DNA of 22,606 nucleotides. Source: Campylobacterales bacterium (GTDB lineage: Bacteria; Campylobacterota_A; Desulfurellia; JAADFJ01). A program made the position numbers and the translations under genes. The stretch lies in the NCBI GenBank assembly GCA_027080125.1, contig JALWSW010000107.1, forward strand, positions 1 to 22,606. Reading direction: 5' to 3'. Positions 5,244 through 13,136 of this stretch are shown in pieces. Each line of letters begins with the position of its first letter. Positions within the stretch are counted from its first letter, which is position 1. The notes under the pieces were generated by a model. The model did not search any database. It saw only the letters and a program-made list of their open reading frames with translations, and was not told the origin of the DNA.

Positions 5244-6659
5244 ATGTCATTTGCTTCTATCAGCTTTATATATAAAATTTCAAAATTATTGAAAAGTTCC
5301 GGTCTGGAATCGCTGTCATATGAGATTGCAAGCAATCTGTCCGGTTATTTTGGTTTTTCAAGTTCGGCAATTATTATAAAAAAAGGGAATCGACAACAGC
5401 AGATTGTTTCCTGCATAGGCAAAAAAGAGAGCATAATGAATGCGATAAAAACATTTTCAGATACCCTGAAAGATAAAACAATGATAACTGTAAAACAGCA
5501 TGAAGCTCAGAAATACGGGTTTTCCGGCTCATTAACGATATTTTCTATACAAACTGACAGGTCAACAGGTTATATCATAATAGAAAAAACTGTCCCGCTC
5601 AATAAAGAAGAATCGATAACAATAAAAACCTTGATAAAACTGATTGAGTTCAGATTGGCAATCGAAGAAAGAGGCAATCTTACCTCAATAAGCGAAAAAC
5701 CAATATCTTATCAATTAACCGGGCAAGAATTCCCCGAGATCATAGGGAAAAGCAATAAAATAAAGCAGATATTCGATATAATATCTGCTGTTGCCGGTAG
5801 CAATTCTTCGGTAATGATTTACGGCAAAAGTGGAACGGGTAAGGAGTTGGTTGCAAAGGCAATACACTATTCAAGCAACAGAAAAAACAAAAAATTTGTT
5901 GCAATAAACTGCGCCGCAATACCGGAAGCACTTTTTGAGTCAGAATTGTTTGGTTTTGAAAAAGGCTCTTTTACCGGAGCTTCAGGCCAAAAGAAAGGAC
6001 TTATAGAGATTGCAGACAAAGGAACGTTATTTTTTGATGAGATAGCTGAAATGCCGCTTTCCATGCAGCCCAAATTGTTGCGACTTATTCAGGAAAAAAC
6101 GGTCACAAGAATAGGCGGAACAAGAACTGTCCCGGTTGACTTCAGGCTAATCTGCGCAACCAACAAAAACCTCGATGAGATGGTAAAATCCGGAGAATTC
6201 AGAGAAGATCTCTACTATCGCATTAATGTCATACCGATAAATGTGCCTACGCTTTCAGAACGCAGAGAAGATATTCCGCTACTTGTTGAACATTTTCGAA
6301 AACTTTTTTGTAATGCTAACAATAAGTCGGTTAGATTTTCAGCAGAAGCAATAGAAACCCTTATGAAATACCCTTGGCCCGGAAATGTCAGAGAGCTTGA
6401 AAATATAATCGAAAGGCTGATTGTTATGGCACCTCCCTTAAGTTCCACGATAAAAAATATAGATTTATCAGAGATTATTCCGTCAATTGAGCAGTCGGAT
6501 ACAAGCCTGAAACAGATTGAAAAAACTGCAATCTTAGATGCGCTTAATGCTTCCGGAGGCAACAAAGAACAGGCGGCGCGGCTTCTTGATATAACATTAA
6601 GACAACTCAACTATAAAATAGGAAAACATAAGATTGACACAAGCTGCTTTAATAGCTAA
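5244..6659 (+). CDS. Sigma-54-dependent activator, NifA-like
   Basis: A bacterial enhancer-binding protein of 471 residues. Residues about 10-140 look like a GAF-type sensor domain, followed by an AAA+ domain (about 163-395) with Walker A GKSGTGKE (194-201), the sigma-54 contact loop as GSFTGA (241-246; usual form GAFTGA), Walker B LFFDEI (262-267) and REDLYYR, and a C-terminal Fis-type helix-turn-helix (about 436-466, ending RQLNYKIGKHKI). No phosphoreceiver domain is present, so it resembles NifA rather than NtrC. Frames open further upstream with TTG (5217) and ATG (5223), but none of the starts has a ribosome binding site and the first lies in the terminator tract, so ATG 5244 is preferred with modest confidence. 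It follows the glutamine synthetase operon, which has a sigma-54 promoter, and is its most likely activator. Its stop overlaps the convergent mnmA stop by 11 nt. Confidence 0.88.
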   Translation: MSFASISFIYKISKLLKSSGLESLSYEIASNLSGYFGFSSSAIIIKKGNRQQQIVSCIGKKESIMNAIKTFSDTLKDKTMITVKQHEAQKYGFSGSLTIFSIQTDRSTGYIIIEKTVPLNKEESITIKTLIKLIEFRLAIEERGNLTSISEKPISYQLTGQEFPEIIGKSNKIKQIFDIISAVAGSNSSVMIYGKSGTGKELVAKAIHYSSNRKNKKFVAINCAAIPEALFESELFGFEKGSFTGASGQKKGLIEIADKGTLFFDEIAEMPLSMQPKLLRLIQEKTVTRIGGTRTVPVDFRLICATNKNLDEMVKSGEFREDLYYRINVIPINVPTLSERREDIPLLVEHFRKLFCNANNKSVRFSAEAIETLMKYPWPGNVRELENIIERLIVMAPPLSSTIKNIDLSEIIPSIEQSDTSLKQIEKTAILDALNASGGNKEQAARLLDITLRQLNYKIGKHKIDTSCFNS

Positions 6660-7698
6660 TCTCACTAATTACACCGCCGGCAACTATTCTGTCATTAATA
6701 TAGGCAACCGCAGCTTGCCCGGGTGTTGCTCCCCAGAAGCCGGTTTCGGAAATAACCCTAATCTTGTCCCCAAGATATATCAGCTTTGATTTTATCGGTT
6801 TGCTTTGAGAGCGTATTTTGATATAAGCGTCAAATTGGTCTCTATCGTCTTTTAGTATGAAATCAGTAATGTAAAATTCTTTTGAAACAATACCTTCTCT
6901 ATCTGACAAAGTAACGTCTCCGGTTTTCGGATTGATTAGCTTGACATAAAGCGGTTTGTGCGAAGATATTCCCAGTCCTTTTCGTTGTCCAATGGTAAAA
7001 TTTTCTATGCCGCTATGCTTGCCCAGAATTTTCCCGGCTTCATCAATAAAATTTCCCGGTTTTGATTTTATATTGTGTTGTATAAAATCTCTGTAATCAT
7101 AATCAACAAAGCAGATTTCCTGACTTTCAGCCTTTTTTTTGGTAATAAGATTTGCTTTTTGCGCTATTTTCCTTACCTCGGCTTTGGTCAGTTTTCCAAG
7201 AGGAAACAGAACCTTTTCTATCTGAGGCATATCTAATCGGTAAAGAAAATATGATTGATCCTTTTTAGGATCTTTCGCTCTTGCAATAAATTTTCTGCCT
7301 TTATATTCGAGAATATTAGCGTAATGTCCTGTTGCAATATGAGAGATGCCAAGTGAGTTTGCAAATCGAAGAAGGTGGAAAAACTTCATTCTGTCGTTGC
7401 AAGCTATGCATGGATTGGGGGTTAGGGCTTTCTGATACATCCTGATAAATGGGGCAATAACCTCTTTTTTAAAAAGTTCTCTATAATCGACCAGCTTAAA
7501 CGGTATCCCAATCTGAGCCGCCGCATATCTTGCATCGTATCTGTCTTTTTCAGAGCAGCAACTTCTTTTGCAGTCGGAATTCTCATAGCTTGTCAGAGCC
7601 ATCGTTACCCCTAAAACATCATATCCCTGATTTTTAAGAAGATAGGCAGCAACAGAGCTGTCAACTCCGCCGCTCATGGCGACAAGAACGCTTTTCAT
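6649..7698 (-). CDS. mnmA: tRNA-specific 2-thiouridylase MnmA
   Basis: A 349-residue MnmA, which installs the 2-thio group on wobble uridine U34 of Lys, Glu and Gln tRNAs. The N-terminal PP-loop SGGVDSS (9-15) binds ATP. The two catalytic cysteines correspond to Cys100 (PNPCIACN) and Cys196 (SQEICFVD), and a FTIGQRKGLG motif marks the central domain. Extra cysteines (Cys43, Cys47, Cys48, Cys97) near the active site are found in some bacterial MnmA proteins and could serve sulfur relay or metal binding (inference). It is the last gene of the long minus-strand cluster, 8 nt after plsY. Its stop codon is shared in an 11-nt overlap with the convergent activator gene, and no clear terminator is visible. 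Confidence 0.95.
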   Translation of the reverse strand: MKSVLVAMSGGVDSSVAAYLLKNQGYDVLGVTMALTSYENSDCKRSCCSEKDRYDARYAAAQIGIPFKLVDYRELFKKEVIAPFIRMYQKALTPNPCIACNDRMKFFHLLRFANSLGISHIATGHYANILEYKGRKFIARAKDPKKDQSYFLYRLDMPQIEKVLFPLGKLTKAEVRKIAQKANLITKKKAESQEICFVDYDYRDFIQHNIKSKPGNFIDEAGKILGKHSGIENFTIGQRKGLGISSHKPLYVKLINPKTGDVTLSDREGIVSKEFYITDFILKDDRDQFDAYIKIRSQSKPIKSKLIYLGDKIRVISETGFWGATPGQAAVAYINDRIVAGGVISEISY

Positions 7699-7706
7699 CG
7701 GTTATT

Positions 7707-8285
7707 TCAGAGTTTTTTTTCCTGCCCGGATAAAAGGCGTCTGATATTGGGATAATGCCTGAGAAGAGCCAGAAGGGCAAGAAAAAGCAACGCATAAAAC
7801 CGGATTCCGGAGCTCATAAAATATCCGGCAATTGTAACCGAAAGAATTGCAGCAATCGAAGCAAGTGAAGATATTTTTGATGCCATAAACAGCAAAAGCC
7901 AAACAGCCAAGGCAATCAGCATAATCGGGGTTGACCAGATTGATAAAACCCCAAACGATGTTGATATGCCTTTGCCTCCTTTGAATCTCAAGGTTATTGG
8001 AAAATCATGTCCTATGACGGCAAACAGCCCGGCAGCAATTGATGCATCAACGGAATTTTTGACAGCCAGACCCGCAGGAATTGCCCCTTTCAGAAAATCA
8101 AGCACGAAGGTTATGATACCCGCAGATTTGCCTCCGGCTCGAACAAGATTTGTTGCCCCTATATTTCCTGACCCGAGGTTTCTGACATCTTTGCCCAGAA
8201 ATTTACCGATGAACAAACCAAACGGAATCGATCCGGCAATATATCCTGCGGCAGACCAAGAGGTTAGTTGCCAAACATTATACAT
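7707..8285 (-). CDS. plsY: Glycerol-3-phosphate acyltransferase PlsY
   Basis: A 192-residue polytopic inner-membrane enzyme that transfers the acyl group from acyl-phosphate to glycerol-3-phosphate, the first step of phospholipid synthesis in most bacteria. The three PlsY motifs are in order: GSIPFG with VRNLGSGNIGATN, LDFLKG, and GHDFPITLRFKGGKGIST. Several hydrophobic helices fit the five-span topology. Its ATG begins at the base immediately after the ftsZ stop codon, without a good ribosome binding site of its own, so translation is probably coupled to ftsZ. The partner PlsX is not in the window. Confidence 0.95.
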   Translation of the reverse strand: MYNVWQLTSWSAAGYIAGSIPFGLFIGKFLGKDVRNLGSGNIGATNLVRAGGKSAGIITFVLDFLKGAIPAGLAVKNSVDASIAAGLFAVIGHDFPITLRFKGGKGISTSFGVLSIWSTPIMLIALAVWLLLFMASKISSLASIAAILSVTIAGYFMSSGIRFYALLFLALLALLRHYPNIRRLLSGQEKKL

Positions 8286-9347
8286 TTATTGCAGTTTTTT
8301 TGATTTTATCCTTTGAAAAGCCGGAATATCAAGCAAATCTTCATCCTCAATGGCTACAGGCGAGATAGAAGCGGTTGCTCTTTCGGAGAAACGTTTTTTC
8401 GGAGCACTGAAACCTGTAGCAATGACAGTGATTTTTATCTTTTCATCAATTTCATTATCGATAACAGTGCCGAAAATAAGCTCTGCATCCTCGCTTGTTG
8501 CCTCTCTTATGGTGTTGATTGATTCCTCAACCTCGCTTAAAGAAAGATTTTCCCCTGATGTTATGTTGACAAGAATATCGGATGCTCCGCTTAAATCTAT
8601 ATTATCAAGCAACGGGCTATAGATTGCCTTTTGAGCGGCTGTCTTTGCTCTGTCGTTACCTGTTGCCTCTCCTATGCCCATTATGGCCATTCCCTTTTTG
8701 CTCATCACGGTTTTTACATCGGCAAAATCAACATTTATCTGACCGGGATGATTTACCAGATCGCTGATTCCCTGAACAGCTTGTCGCAAAACATCATCTG
8801 AAAAACTGAATGCTTCTGTCAGAGGAATATTTTTAGGCAGAGCTTCAAGCAGTTTTTGGTTTGGTATAATGATAACGCTGTCGCATATCTTGGAAATCTC
8901 TTTAATTCCCTGTTCGGCATTTTTCATTCTTCTTTTTCCTTCAAAAAGAAACGGCTTTGTTACCACCCCAACGGTCAAAATATCCTGGTCTTTTGCAGTC
9001 TCGGCAATCACCGGCGCAGCGCCGGTTCCGGTTCCGCCCCCCATACCGGCAGCGATAAACAGCATATCGGTCTCTTTTGCTATTTCTTCAAATTCTTCTA
9101 TATTTTCTTGTGCTGCAGCCTTTCCAACCTCAGGGATTGAGCCTGCGCCAAGACCTTTGGTTAACTCCTTACCTATTTGAACTGTTTTTGTGCCCTCAAG
9201 CGCCATATTGAGGCTTTGGATATCGGTGTTGACACTAAAAAATTCAACGCCTTTGACATCCTTTCTTATCATCGTATTGATGCTGTTGCATCCTCCGCCA
9301 CCTACTCCTATAACCTTTATCACTGCCCCTGATGCTTTTGAGGTCAT
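8286..9347 (-). CDS. ftsZ: Cell division GTPase FtsZ
   Basis: FtsZ is the tubulin-like GTPase that forms the division ring. With the start at 9347 the protein has 353 residues. It shows the N-terminal GVGGGGCNSIN phosphate loop, the tubulin signature GGGTGTG (103-109) and the T7 catalytic loop NVDFAD (205-210). The core ends near residue 313, followed by an unusually short linker of about 23 residues and a C-terminal peptide DLLDIPAFQRIK that would bind FtsA. An ATG seven codons upstream (9368) is in frame, but AAGGAG (9361-9356) lies between the two, so 9347 is chosen. That ATG shares its A with the ftsA stop (TAATG), an arrangement typical of coupled translation. Confidence 0.97.
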   Translation of the reverse strand: MTSKASGAVIKVIGVGGGGCNSINTMIRKDVKGVEFFSVNTDIQSLNMALEGTKTVQIGKELTKGLGAGSIPEVGKAAAQENIEEFEEIAKETDMLFIAAGMGGGTGTGAAPVIAETAKDQDILTVGVVTKPFLFEGKRRMKNAEQGIKEISKICDSVIIIPNQKLLEALPKNIPLTEAFSFSDDVLRQAVQGISDLVNHPGQINVDFADVKTVMSKKGMAIMGIGEATGNDRAKTAAQKAIYSPLLDNIDLSGASDILVNITSGENLSLSEVEESINTIREATSEDAELIFGTVIDNEIDEKIKITVIATGFSAPKKRFSERATASISPVAIEDEDLLDIPAFQRIKSKKLQ

Positions 9348-10561
9348 TAAAACATCTCCTTGAACCATCTTTTCATTCTCTCAAATATTGAATTTTGGCC
9401 AAACGGTTTTTTTCTTCCTATTGTGTTGCTGTTTTCTATACCATATTTAATCAGTCCGACAACGGTGGCATATTGAGGACCTTCCACCATATCCCTAATG
9501 CCGGTTATATCATACGGGACACCGATTCTTGCCGGCATATTGAAAAACTCTTCGGCAAACTTTACCATTCCTCCAAGCATCGACCCGCCTCCGGTGAGCA
9601 CAATGCCGCCGGTTAACATCGATTCAAATCCGTTTGAATCAAGCTCGTTCTTGATAAGATAAAAAAGTTCTTCAGCGCGCGGCTGAACAATTCCGTAAAG
9701 ATCCCCTTTTGAAATCTCTCTGCTTTGTCTGCCCGAGATTCCAGGCACCTCTATTGTTTCCTCCGAAGATGTCCAATCGTCTATGCTTGCATATTTTATC
9801 TTAATTTTTTCAGCCTGCTTTTCTGGAGTTCGTATGCCGACAGCTATATCATGGGTAAACTGATTTCCGCCAACACCCAAAACCTTTGTGTAACGTATGC
9901 TGTCATCATAAAACACCGCCAGATCGGTCGTGCCTCCGCCTATATCTATCATAGCAACGCCCAATTCGGTTTCGTCACTGGATAAAATTGCCTTTGCCGA
10001 TGCAAGCGGTTCCAGGATTATATCCGATACATCCAAGCCTGCCCGGTTGCAGCTTTTTATTACATTTTGAACCAAAGCAATGCTTCCTGTTATAATATGA
10101 GCTTTTACCTCAAGTCGTACGCCGCTCATCCCTATCGGATCTTTTATTCCCGATTGTTCATCAACAATATATTCCTGGCTTATAGCGTGAATAATATCCC
10201 TGTCAGGAGAAAGTGATATTGCTCGGGCATTTTCCATAACCCGCGCAATATCAACTTTGCCTATCTCTTTGCTTCTTACAGCAACAACGCCATGGCTGTT
10301 TATAGCCTGTATATGATTGCCCGATATACCGGCAATTACACTTTCTATTTTTGAACCGGACATTGATTCTGCGGCTTCTACTGCTTGCCTTATTGACCAG
10401 ACAGCCTGATCTATATTGGTGATTATTCCTTTTCTGACGCCTTTTGCAGGAGAGCTGCCAACCCCTATTATCTCAAGAGATTCCTCTTCGTTTATACGTC
10501 CCACTACGGCACAGATTTTGGTTGTGCCTATATCCAGACCCACAATAGTATCATTTGACAT
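9347..10561 (-). CDS. ftsA: Cell division protein FtsA
   Basis: A 404-residue actin-like ATPase that anchors FtsZ to the membrane. The N-terminus VGLDIGTTKICAVVG is the phosphate-1 motif. IDIGGGTTDLAVF is the phosphate-2 motif and VLTGGGSMLGG the adenosine motif. The SHS2/1C insertion typical of FtsA lies between about residues 85 and 165. The C-terminal segment IFERMKRWFKEMF is an amphipathic helix matching the membrane-targeting sequence. It overlaps ftsQ by 11 nt upstream, with GGAAGG near its ATG, and ftsZ by 1 nt downstream. Confidence 0.97.
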   Translation of the reverse strand: MSNDTIVGLDIGTTKICAVVGRINEEESLEIIGVGSSPAKGVRKGIITNIDQAVWSIRQAVEAAESMSGSKIESVIAGISGNHIQAINSHGVVAVRSKEIGKVDIARVMENARAISLSPDRDIIHAISQEYIVDEQSGIKDPIGMSGVRLEVKAHIITGSIALVQNVIKSCNRAGLDVSDIILEPLASAKAILSSDETELGVAMIDIGGGTTDLAVFYDDSIRYTKVLGVGGNQFTHDIAVGIRTPEKQAEKIKIKYASIDDWTSSEETIEVPGISGRQSREISKGDLYGIVQPRAEELFYLIKNELDSNGFESMLTGGIVLTGGGSMLGGMVKFAEEFFNMPARIGVPYDITGIRDMVEGPQYATVVGLIKYGIENSNTIGRKKPFGQNSIFERMKRWFKEMF

Positions 10562-11372
10562 ATCCAGCCACCTTCCAACGTATAACTATCTGATTTTTGT
10601 AAACAAACGATATAGCCGAAATTCGTTTTATCTTATTCTCCTTTTTGGCGTTCTTCCAAAAATCAACCAACTGCTTTACATGCCTGCCTATAACATAATT
10701 ACTCTGGCCTGTTGAAACAACAACAGAAGGTCCAGCATTAAGCCTATAGTAAACTGCTTTACCGATTATGTCAATTCTTTTTATTGTAAAATATCTTTCA
10801 AGCAGTTTTTTTGTAAACATAAGTTTATCGTAAAGATTTTTGTTGTTTTTTAAGTCGAAACAGTTTGAAGAATAAACATGCGGTAAAATATAGTGTTCTG
10901 AGTTTGAAAACAGTTTTTTGAAAGCATATCCGGTTTTATCGACCAGCCAGCGCTCTTTGTTGCAAAATAGTTCCAAAGCCGGCTGCCTTTCTGCTATCTT
11001 TATAACTACGGTGTCAGGAAATCGCTTATAAATGACAGCGCTTTCAAACCATCTGTTTTGCCGAAGACGTCCTTTTATTCTTTCCCGATTCATCAGCAGT
11101 AGTGACCCGTCTTTGCCTCTGAATACTGTCCGTATAAAACCTATTTTCATATGTTTAGCGCCCTCAACATAGATATGTTTTATCGGGAAAATTTCTCCTT
11201 TATTAAGAGAAGATACAATATTGTCGTATGTTTTGTATAGCAAAAACAGAATAGCCAGAATTATTGCCAAAACAGCAGCTAATCTGAAAATAGGGAATTT
11301 GCGCTTTCTCTTGTAGTTTGCTCTGAACAGATCGACAGGCTTTTTATTTATTTTTCTGCTTTTTTGACGCAT
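10551..11372 (-). CDS. ftsQ: Cell division protein FtsQ/DivIB
   Basis: A 273-residue bitopic membrane protein of the divisome. A short basic cytoplasmic tail (1-26) is followed by one membrane span (about residues 28-46, LAAVLAIILAILFLLY) and a POTRA domain beginning IKHIYVEGAKHMK. The domain contains the family pattern NRWFESAVIYKRFPDTVVIKIAERQPA, and a beta-rich FtsQ domain follows. In divisome assembly it bridges FtsL/FtsB and FtsK. The sequence is less conserved than its neighbours, as usual for FtsQ, but the position between ddl and ftsA makes the call secure. It starts inside the end of ddl (29-nt overlap) with only a weak ribosome binding site. Confidence 0.93.
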   Translation of the reverse strand: MRQKSRKINKKPVDLFRANYKRKRKFPIFRLAAVLAIILAILFLLYKTYDNIVSSLNKGEIFPIKHIYVEGAKHMKIGFIRTVFRGKDGSLLLMNRERIKGRLRQNRWFESAVIYKRFPDTVVIKIAERQPALELFCNKERWLVDKTGYAFKKLFSNSEHYILPHVYSSNCFDLKNNKNLYDKLMFTKKLLERYFTIKRIDIIGKAVYYRLNAGPSVVVSTGQSNYVIGRHVKQLVDFWKNAKKENKIKRISAISFVYKNQIVIRWKVAGYVK

Positions 11373-12276
11373 CTTTTACTATCCAGCGGCATAAACTATC
11401 AAAATCAACACCGGTAGCTTTGGCGGCATTGGGAAGAAGACTTGTTTCGGTCATACCGGGGATACTGTTTATCTCCAAAACATAAGGAATAGAGTTTTTC
11501 AATATGATATCTACCCTCGAGACACCGGATATACCAACAGAACCAACTGCTCTTGTTGCAACCTCAATTATGCGTTTTGCCGACAATTTATCCAATGGAG
11601 CGGGGATTATATATTCGGTAGCGCCTTTGGTATATTTATTGTGATAATCGTAAAATCCGTTTTTGGGAACAATCTTGATTATCGGAAGTGAACGCTTGCC
11701 CATAAAACCTACGGTCAACTCATCGCCTTCTATAAATTCTTCTACCATGATCTTTTCATAAAGAGAAAGCAGTTTGCCAATTGACATGTTAAGCTCTTTT
11801 TCGTTGTATGCAAATTCCACCCCGATACTTGAGCCCTCGTTAGCAGGTTTGATAACAGCCGGATAATGCCTCCAACATGAAAAATCAACCGGCTGTTTTC
11901 TTTGAATAGTCATAAATTCGGGAGTCGGAATTTTTTCATTGCGAAAAATCAACTTCGTTAAAGTTTTATCCATGGAAAGCATTGCAGCCCGAGCCGAAGA
12001 GCCGGAATAATTTATGCCGGATAATTCAAGAAATCCCTGCAAAATTCCATCCTCTCCCGGGGTTCCGTGAATCGCAATTACAACCGTTTTTATTTCGTTT
12101 TCAGCTAACAGTTTCAAAAAGTTCCAGTTTGCCAATTTGTCAGGTTTATGTAAATCGATTAAAACCGATTTATATCCTGATCTGAGAAGCGAATTGTGTA
12201 TGGCAATGCCTGTTTTCAACGATACCTCTCTTTCGTTTGAATATCCTCCGTAAAGAACACCTATGATATCAGACAA
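11344..12276 (-). CDS. ddl: D-alanine--D-alanine ligase
   Basis: A 310-residue ATP-grasp ligase that makes the D-Ala-D-Ala dipeptide of the peptidoglycan stem. Recognisable pieces are the N-terminal GVLYGGYSNEREVSLKTG, HGTPGEDGILQGFLELSGI, the central KPANEGSSIGV loop, VEEFIEGDELTVG and the metal-binding C-terminal LEINSIPGMTETSLLP. Length is normal for DdlB-type enzymes. It overlaps murB by 8 nt upstream and ftsQ by 29 nt downstream, in the order murC-murB-ddl-ftsQ common in division and cell wall clusters. Confidence 0.97.
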   Translation of the reverse strand: MSDIIGVLYGGYSNEREVSLKTGIAIHNSLLRSGYKSVLIDLHKPDKLANWNFLKLLAENEIKTVVIAIHGTPGEDGILQGFLELSGINYSGSSARAAMLSMDKTLTKLIFRNEKIPTPEFMTIQRKQPVDFSCWRHYPAVIKPANEGSSIGVEFAYNEKELNMSIGKLLSLYEKIMVEEFIEGDELTVGFMGKRSLPIIKIVPKNGFYDYHNKYTKGATEYIIPAPLDKLSAKRIIEVATRAVGSVGISGVSRVDIILKNSIPYVLEINSIPGMTETSLLPNAAKATGVDFDSLCRWIVKDASKKQKNK

Positions 12277-13114
12277 TTTTCACCTCTTTCTCAAGCATTA
12301 TTCCGAATTTTTTATAGACTGCCTCTTTCATCATTGAAATCAGACTGTAAACATCCTCAAAAGTAGCATTACCGCGATTGATTATAAAATTTGCATGCTT
12401 TTCGGAAATGACCGCATCTCCGATGGTTTTGCCTTTTAAGCCGCATTCCTCTATAAGTTTGCCGGCATAAAATTTGCCGGGATTTTTGAATACCGAGCCG
12501 AAACTTTTGTCGGAAGGCTGCCTGGCTATTCGGAGCATCTTGTTAGCTCTGATGTTATTGATTACAGTCCGTTTGTCTTTCTTCTCGAGTTTAAATTTTG
12601 CCGATAAAATCTTCTTTTCCACCCCTTTGCGATAAGCAAAATCAAACTCTTTCAAACATACCTTTTTGCCATCTGAGAAGCAGTTTATCGATTTTACATA
12701 ATCAAGCACCGATTTTCCACCCGCTCCTGCGTTCATAAAGATGGCTCCTCCGAGGGTTGCCGGAATTCCCGCCATCCATTCAAGGCCTGATAACCCGTTA
12801 CAAGTGCAAAAACCGAGCAAAGACGATATTTTTACACCTGCTCCTGCATCAAGATATTCTCCGTCATATTCTATTTTGGCAAACTCACCGGATAGATTCA
12901 CAAACAGCAGATTTTTTGCCCTCTCCGATGCCAGGAGATTGCTTCCGTTTCCAATCCAAAACTGTTTCGGAAGTCTTTTTTTCTTTTTATAAAGCTCAAG
13001 CAAATCTTCCATACTTTTAATTTCGATCCAATCTACAACAGGTCCTATCCCAACAGATGTTTTCTCTGACAGATTCTTTTTTTCAATCCTCATTGCATTT
13101 GCAAAATGAAACAT
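12269..13114 (-). CDS. murB: UDP-N-acetylenolpyruvoylglucosamine reductase MurB
   Basis: A 281-residue FAD enzyme that reduces UDP-GlcNAc-enolpyruvate to UDP-MurNAc. FAD-binding motifs are GNGSNLLAS and GLEWMAGIPATLGGAIFMNAGA. The proton-donating serine lies in FGSVFKNP, followed by AGKLIEECGLKG and SEKHANFIINRGNAT, with a terminal Glu in LEKEVKIV. Length and the short C-terminal domain match type II MurB (Gram-positive/thermophile style) rather than the longer E. coli type I. The start is uncertain: ATG 13114 or ATG 13093 (giving MRIEKKNLSEK), neither with a good ribosome binding site. The gap to murC is 22 nt and the overlap with ddl 8 nt. Confidence 0.95.
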   Translation of the reverse strand: MFHFANAMRIEKKNLSEKTSVGIGPVVDWIEIKSMEDLLELYKKKKRLPKQFWIGNGSNLLASERAKNLLFVNLSGEFAKIEYDGEYLDAGAGVKISSLLGFCTCNGLSGLEWMAGIPATLGGAIFMNAGAGGKSVLDYVKSINCFSDGKKVCLKEFDFAYRKGVEKKILSAKFKLEKKDKRTVINNIRANKMLRIARQPSDKSFGSVFKNPGKFYAGKLIEECGLKGKTIGDAVISEKHANFIINRGNATFEDVYSLISMMKEAVYKKFGIMLEKEVKIV

Positions 13115-13136
13115 GTTTAGCTTGCAAAACCCGCTA

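Noticed and set aside
6640..6670. Bidirectional terminator between the convergent activator and mnmA genes
   Set aside because: The stops overlap in a short palindromic TTAATAGCTAA with no stem long enough and no T-runs.
9348..9368. Seven-codon N-terminal extension of FtsZ
   Set aside because: The AAGGAG ribosome binding site lies within it, and FtsZ proteins normally begin close to the downstream ATG.
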